A DNA stretch of 9,389 bases from Lachnospiraceae bacterium (GTDB lineage: Bacteria > Bacillota > Clostridia > Lachnospirales > Lachnospiraceae), in NCBI GenBank assembly GCA_021204285.1, contig JAJPZP010000206.1, forward strand, positions 1 to 9,389, written 5' to 3'. The position numbers were made by a program, and so were the translations under genes. Below, in pieces: positions 6,314-9,389 of the stretch (its first letter is position 1; each line of letters starts with the position of its first letter). The notes under the pieces are model-generated. The model saw nothing but the letters and a program-made list of their open reading frames with translations, was not told the DNA's origin and did not search any database.

Positions 6314-7274
6314 AAAGCTTTTATTCAGTATTGTGGTTCCCGTGTATAATGTACAGGATTATCTGGAGCGCTGTGTAGCTTCTCTGACCGCACAGGATTA
6401 TCCACGCATCGAGATCATTCTGGTGGATGATGGCAGTACGGATTGCAGCGGAACGCTCTGCGACGCCTGCGCGCAGGCGGATGCGAGAATCCGGGTGGTT
6501 CACAAGCCGAACGGCGGCCTGTCCTCCGCCAGAAATGCCGGACTTGCCAGTGCGGCAGGCGATTATGTCATCTTCGTGGACTCGGACGATTATGTGGAAA
6601 GGGGTACCTGCCGGATACTGGCAGAGCGGCTTGCGGAACATCCTGGCGCAGATATGATTGCGTATGATGGCTGGGAAGAGGAAGGACAGGAGAGGAGGGC
6701 TCTGCGCAGAATCTCCGGAAAGTCGTGCACAACTGAGAGCGGATCGGCGTTTCTGCTGCGAAATTACCGGGACAGGAATCTGAATGTGGAGGCCTGGCTC
6801 TATGCTTCCAGAATAGAATTCCTGAGGCGGGAGGAATTGTGTTTTCGGGAAGGAATTCTGCATGAGGACGTGGAATTTACGCCGCGGGCGCTTCTGAAGG
6901 CGGAACGGGTGCTTACGATCCCGGACTGTTTTTATCATTACATTATCCGGGAGGGTTCGATCAGCACTGGGAAGAGCAGGGTAAAAAATATCGAGGATCT
7001 GTTTGCCACGCTGAAGGAACAGAGCGCGGTGGCAGATGAGCAGGAGAAAGAGCTTGGCAGATGGATGAAGAACGCGATTTTAGACAGTTATCTCAACATG
7101 ATCTACGACGCACGCATGTATCAGCCACAGTACCGGAAGTATGTGGAGAAATCTTTCCTGCTCGGAAAGGCGGCGACGCCCTGGAATCATATCCGGGTCT
7201 GTCTGTGCCTGATCAGCGTGCGCCTGTACTGCAGCCTGAACGATCTTTATAAAAAACGGGGGATGCACGGGTGA
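6300..7274 (+). CDS. Glycosyltransferase family 2 (GT-A fold)
   Basis: Predicted cytoplasmic or membrane-associated inverting enzyme that adds a nucleotide-activated sugar to the growing lipid-linked repeat unit. Numbering from the ATG at 6300, residues 10-17 read SIVVPVYN, then VDDGSTD (42-48), NGGLSSARNAG (71-81), and the metal-binding DSDD (94-97) in IFVDSDDYVE. HEDVEF (188-193) carries the acid typical of the catalytic base, and FYHYIIREGSI follows near residue 217. These are standard GT2 features in the usual order, and 324 residues is a normal length. It lacks the C-terminal membrane helices of DPM/GtrB-type synthases, so it probably transfers sugar directly to the repeat unit. ATG 6300 is preferred because AGGGGA (6284-6289) lies 10 nt upstream; GTG at 6294 would add two residues. 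It overlaps the previous gene by 14 nt. Sugar specificity cannot be read. Confidence 0.93.
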   Translation: MQSNEKLLFSIVVPVYNVQDYLERCVASLTAQDYPRIEIILVDDGSTDCSGTLCDACAQADARIRVVHKPNGGLSSARNAGLASAAGDYVIFVDSDDYVERGTCRILAERLAEHPGADMIAYDGWEEEGQERRALRRISGKSCTTESGSAFLLRNYRDRNLNVEAWLYASRIEFLRREELCFREGILHEDVEFTPRALLKAERVLTIPDCFYHYIIREGSISTGKSRVKNIEDLFATLKEQSAVADEQEKELGRWMKNAILDSYLNMIYDARMYQPQYRKYVEKSFLLGKAATPWNHIRVCLCLISVRLYCSLNDLYKKRGMHG

Positions 7275-8422
7275 ACAATACGGAAAGAATAGCCATTGTT
7301 GCGGTGGGGTATAACCGGCCGGATTCCATGCGAAGGCTTCTCTCTTCGCTTGCGGAAGCGCAGTATGATTATGAAGAGATTCCGCTTGTGATCAGCATCG
7401 ATCAGAGTGGAGAGGATGACGTAGCGGAAGTGGCGGATGCGTTCTGCTGGCAGCATGGCACAAAAAAGGTGCTGCGCCATCCCGAACGCCTGGGACTGCG
7501 CAGGCACATTATTTCCTGTGGCGATCTGACAGAGCAGTATGGTGCGGTTATGATTCTGGAGGACGATCTCTATGTTTCTCCGGATTTTTACAATTACGCC
7601 ATGCAGACGCTGGAAAAGTACGGCAGCCATCCGCGCATTGCCGGGATTGCCTTAAATACGCGGAGGGAGCTGCTGGAGAGTTCTTATCCGTTCTTCCCCC
7701 TGCATACAGGCTATGACGTGTATTTCCAGCAGTTTGCCTCATCCTGGGGACAGGTCTGGAATCGCAGAATGTGGACGGACTTCCGGGTCTGGTATGACGC
7801 GCATCCGGTGCTTCCGGAGAATGTAAATGTTCCTCTGACGGTTCTGCATTATCCGGACACGTCCTGGGCAAAATTCTACCAGTGCTATGTGGTGGAGCAG
7901 GATAAGTATTATGTGTTCAGCTATGATTCGCTGAGTACCAATTTCGGTGACGCAGGGGAGCATTTTGATTCCGGTTCCGCGGCCTATCAGTCGGTGCTCT
8001 TCTATGGGACGAAGCACTATCGAATGCCGGATTTTGACGAGGGCGTGAAGTATGACATTTACGGAGAGCCTCTCGGGCTGGGACGCTATCTTGGCGTGCC
8101 GGACGGGGAGCTGACCTGTGATTTGTGGGGAAGGAAGCAGAAGGCGTCCTACAAAAGATATCTTCTGAGCTGCTGCGGCAGGCCTTATAAGAAGCTGCGG
8201 CAGTATTCCATGAGTATGAAGCCGCTGGAACTGAATGTGATCCGGCAGATACCGGGAAGTGATCTGACGCTCTATGATACCGGCGAGCGGGAGCCGGATT
8301 TTCACCCCGACAAAAAGGAGTTCTTTCGTTTCCTGGAATATGGCTATGGAGTTCTTGATGGGCGCGACCTGCTGCGCTGGGCGCTGGAGAGGCTGCGGCG
8401 GAAACTGGGGAGAAGACGATGA
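7271..8422 (+). CDS. GT-A type glycosyltransferase with EDD and SSWG motifs (GT2-like)
   Basis: A 383-residue probable cytoplasmic glycosyltransferase for the same polysaccharide. It begins IAIVAVGYNRPDSMRRLL (7-24), a nucleotide-sugar binding start, with SIDQS at 42-46. MILEDDLYVSPDF (94-106) is the metal-binding DxD-equivalent segment, of the form also seen in GNT-I-like enzymes. FASSWGQVWNRRMW (155-168) and NFGDAGEH (224-231) match a bacterial surface-polysaccharide family related to GT2. The C-terminal 140 residues are basic and not recognised. The start is GTG, inferred because GTGA overlaps the previous stop by 4 nt, GGGGGA (7258-7263) lies 7 nt upstream, and the first core strand follows within seven residues. 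The next gene overlaps its stop as ATGA, so translation is probably coupled on both sides. Donor and acceptor are unknown. Confidence 0.85.
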   Translation: MNNTERIAIVAVGYNRPDSMRRLLSSLAEAQYDYEEIPLVISIDQSGEDDVAEVADAFCWQHGTKKVLRHPERLGLRRHIISCGDLTEQYGAVMILEDDLYVSPDFYNYAMQTLEKYGSHPRIAGIALNTRRELLESSYPFFPLHTGYDVYFQQFASSWGQVWNRRMWTDFRVWYDAHPVLPENVNVPLTVLHYPDTSWAKFYQCYVVEQDKYYVFSYDSLSTNFGDAGEHFDSGSAAYQSVLFYGTKHYRMPDFDEGVKYDIYGEPLGLGRYLGVPDGELTCDLWGRKQKASYKRYLLSCCGRPYKKLRQYSMSMKPLELNVIRQIPGSDLTLYDTGEREPDFHPDKKEFFRFLEYGYGVLDGRDLLRWALERLRRKLGRRR

Positions 8423-9363
8423 AAATCCTTTACCTGAACACGACCTATTCCGGGGGAGGAGCGGAGCAGGTCACCCGCCAGATCTACGAGGGCATGAAGC
8501 GGCGGGGGCATGAGGTTTTTGAGATTGTCTGTTATAATCTGCGTGGGGAGATTACCGATCCGGATGTCCATGTGCTTTACCGGAGCATTCCGGAGAAGAT
8601 TCTTCAGCGCGCGCAGACCGGTAACCGGGGAAATAATAATCTGACGATTCCTTATGCGCTTCACTATATCCGTGCTTTTATCAGAAGAAATGAGATCGAT
8701 GTGGTGCATCTGCACAATCCGCATGACAGTTTCCTGGGAATCCGGGATATCCGGACGATCGCGGAGCAGTGCCCGATGGTCTGGACGCTGCACGATTTCT
8801 GGGCGCTGACAGGGCATTGCGCGTCGCCCTATGGTTGCGACGATCGCTGGACAGGAGGATGCCCGGTCTGTGAACACCTGGAAAATTATCCGCGGCTGCG
8901 CAAAGATGTCAGTGCGGAGCAGTTCAGACGGAAAGAACAGTATCTGACGGGAGCCGGGATTCACTTTACGGTGCCGTCGGAGTGGATGCGGGGGCAGGTG
9001 GCGCGGTCCTGCCTGCGGGAAGAGAACTGTACCGTCATCTGCAACAGTCTCGACTCTTCTGTGTGGGCCTGTCCGGATAAAATGCAGATCCGGGAGAAAT
9101 ACGGTCTGCGCACGGACAAATTTGTACTTGCATTTGTCGCTGCGGATATGGCGAAGCCGTTGAAAGGAATGCGGCTACTGGCGGATGCGCTGCGTTTTCT
9201 GGATCCGGAGCGATTCCTGCTCGTGACCGCAGGAGACAGCACAGGGGAGATGCGCAGTCTCTTTGCACGCTTTGAGACGGTGAGTCTGGGTTATCTTCGT
9301 GAACAGGAGAAGATGAACGAGTTTTATGCGGTGGAAGATATCCTGGTGAATCCATCGGTCTAG
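8419..9363 (+). CDS. Glycosyltransferase family 4 (GT-B fold), interrupted by an in-frame amber codon
   Basis: Predicted retaining glycosyltransferase of the polysaccharide pathway, cut to 314 residues by TAG at 9361-9363. The N-terminal Rossmann half is intact: MKILYLNTTYSGGGAEQVTR with the Gly-rich acceptor loop (12-14), VVHLHNPH near 94-101, and a Cys-containing segment WTLHDFWALTGHC ... GCDDRW ... GCPVC near 115-153, typical of one GT4 subgroup. The C-terminal half starts with FVLAFVAADM and KPLKGMRLL, where the family reads G...KG...LL. The frame stops after VNPSV, just before the codons for ETFGMVNI, the start of the EX7E donor-site motif. GT4 proteins are usually about 360 to 400 residues, so the truncated product lacks the catalytic motif and should be inactive unless the TAG is read through. 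ATG 8419 overlaps the previous stop as ATGA, with GGGGAG (8407-8412) 6 nt upstream. Confidence 0.88.
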   Translation: MKILYLNTTYSGGGAEQVTRQIYEGMKRRGHEVFEIVCYNLRGEITDPDVHVLYRSIPEKILQRAQTGNRGNNNLTIPYALHYIRAFIRRNEIDVVHLHNPHDSFLGIRDIRTIAEQCPMVWTLHDFWALTGHCASPYGCDDRWTGGCPVCEHLENYPRLRKDVSAEQFRRKEQYLTGAGIHFTVPSEWMRGQVARSCLREENCTVICNSLDSSVWACPDKMQIREKYGLRTDKFVLAFVAADMAKPLKGMRLLADALRFLDPERFLLVTAGDSTGEMRSLFARFETVSLGYLREQEKMNEFYAVEDILVNPSV

Positions 9364-9389
9364 GAGACCTTTGGCATGGTGAACATCGA
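9361..9389 (+). other. In-frame TAG and continuing GT4 reading frame at the window edge
   Basis: The TAG at 9361-9363 is codon 315 of the GT4 frame. The following codons in the same frame read E-T-F-G-M-V-N-I and then GA at the last two bases, matching E followed by seven residues and a probable second Glu of the GT4 EX7E motif. The break is therefore a single stop codon, not a frameshift or insertion. A C to T change from CAG (Gln), or one base from GAG, AAG or TGG, would explain it. An ATG at 9376 lies beyond the break but has no ribosome binding site. Confidence 0.85.

Noticed and set aside
60..8422. Genome-wide reassignment of TAG as a sense codon
   Set aside because: Six intact genes totalling about 2,700 codons contain no in-frame TAG, so general recoding is unlikely. 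A site-specific suppressor event at 9361 remains open.
9376..9389. Restart of translation at ATG 9376 after the amber codon
   Set aside because: There is no ribosome binding site upstream, and the product would lack the N-terminal domain and the first Glu of the EX7E motif.

Overview
The window looks like chromosomal DNA of a Gram-positive Clostridia member, most likely Lachnospiraceae-like. The grounds are strong GGAGG-type ribosome binding sites, an intrinsic terminator, a secreted GH25 muramidase with choline-binding-type (GW) wall-binding repeats, and a DUF6020-like membrane protein. This placement is inference from gene content; no marker gene is present. All genes run on the + strand. 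I see no RNA gene, insertion sequence or CRISPR array.

Region 1 (1-2241) is a single-gene unit. A 709-residue secreted protein joins an acidic N-terminus, a SpaA/Cna_B-like domain, a low-complexity acidic Ser/Thr linker, a Big_2-like Ig domain, a wall-binding repeat pair and a complete C-terminal GH25 domain. An intrinsic terminator closes it.

Region 2 (2266-2363) is a 5' regulatory stretch: a good extended -10 promoter, a short leader with a hairpin touching the Shine-Dalgarno sequence, and a possible 15-codon upstream ORF whose stop overlaps the next start codon.

Region 3 (2364 to the window end) is the front part of a compact six-gene operon for a surface polysaccharide or glycopolymer. 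The order is a Wzy-like polymerase, a DUF6020-like membrane protein, a second polytopic membrane protein of unknown family that looks like a GT-C glycosyltransferase, two GT-A-type glycosyltransferases (a canonical GT2 and an EDD/SSWG-type enzyme) and a GT4 glycosyltransferase. Genes are 4 nt apart or overlap by 4 to 17 nt, so translation is probably coupled. The soluble enzymes would build a lipid-linked repeat unit inside the cell. The polymerase, and possibly the two GT-C-like proteins, would polymerise or decorate it on the outer face. No flippase, initiating phosphoglycosyl transferase or chain-length regulator lies in the window; if present they lie further along.

The most striking feature is at the right edge. 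The GT4 frame is broken by an in-frame TAG at 9361-9363, and the same frame continues on the far side with the family's catalytic EX7E motif. This is a nonsense mutation, a sequence error or a recoded codon; the window ends too soon to decide.
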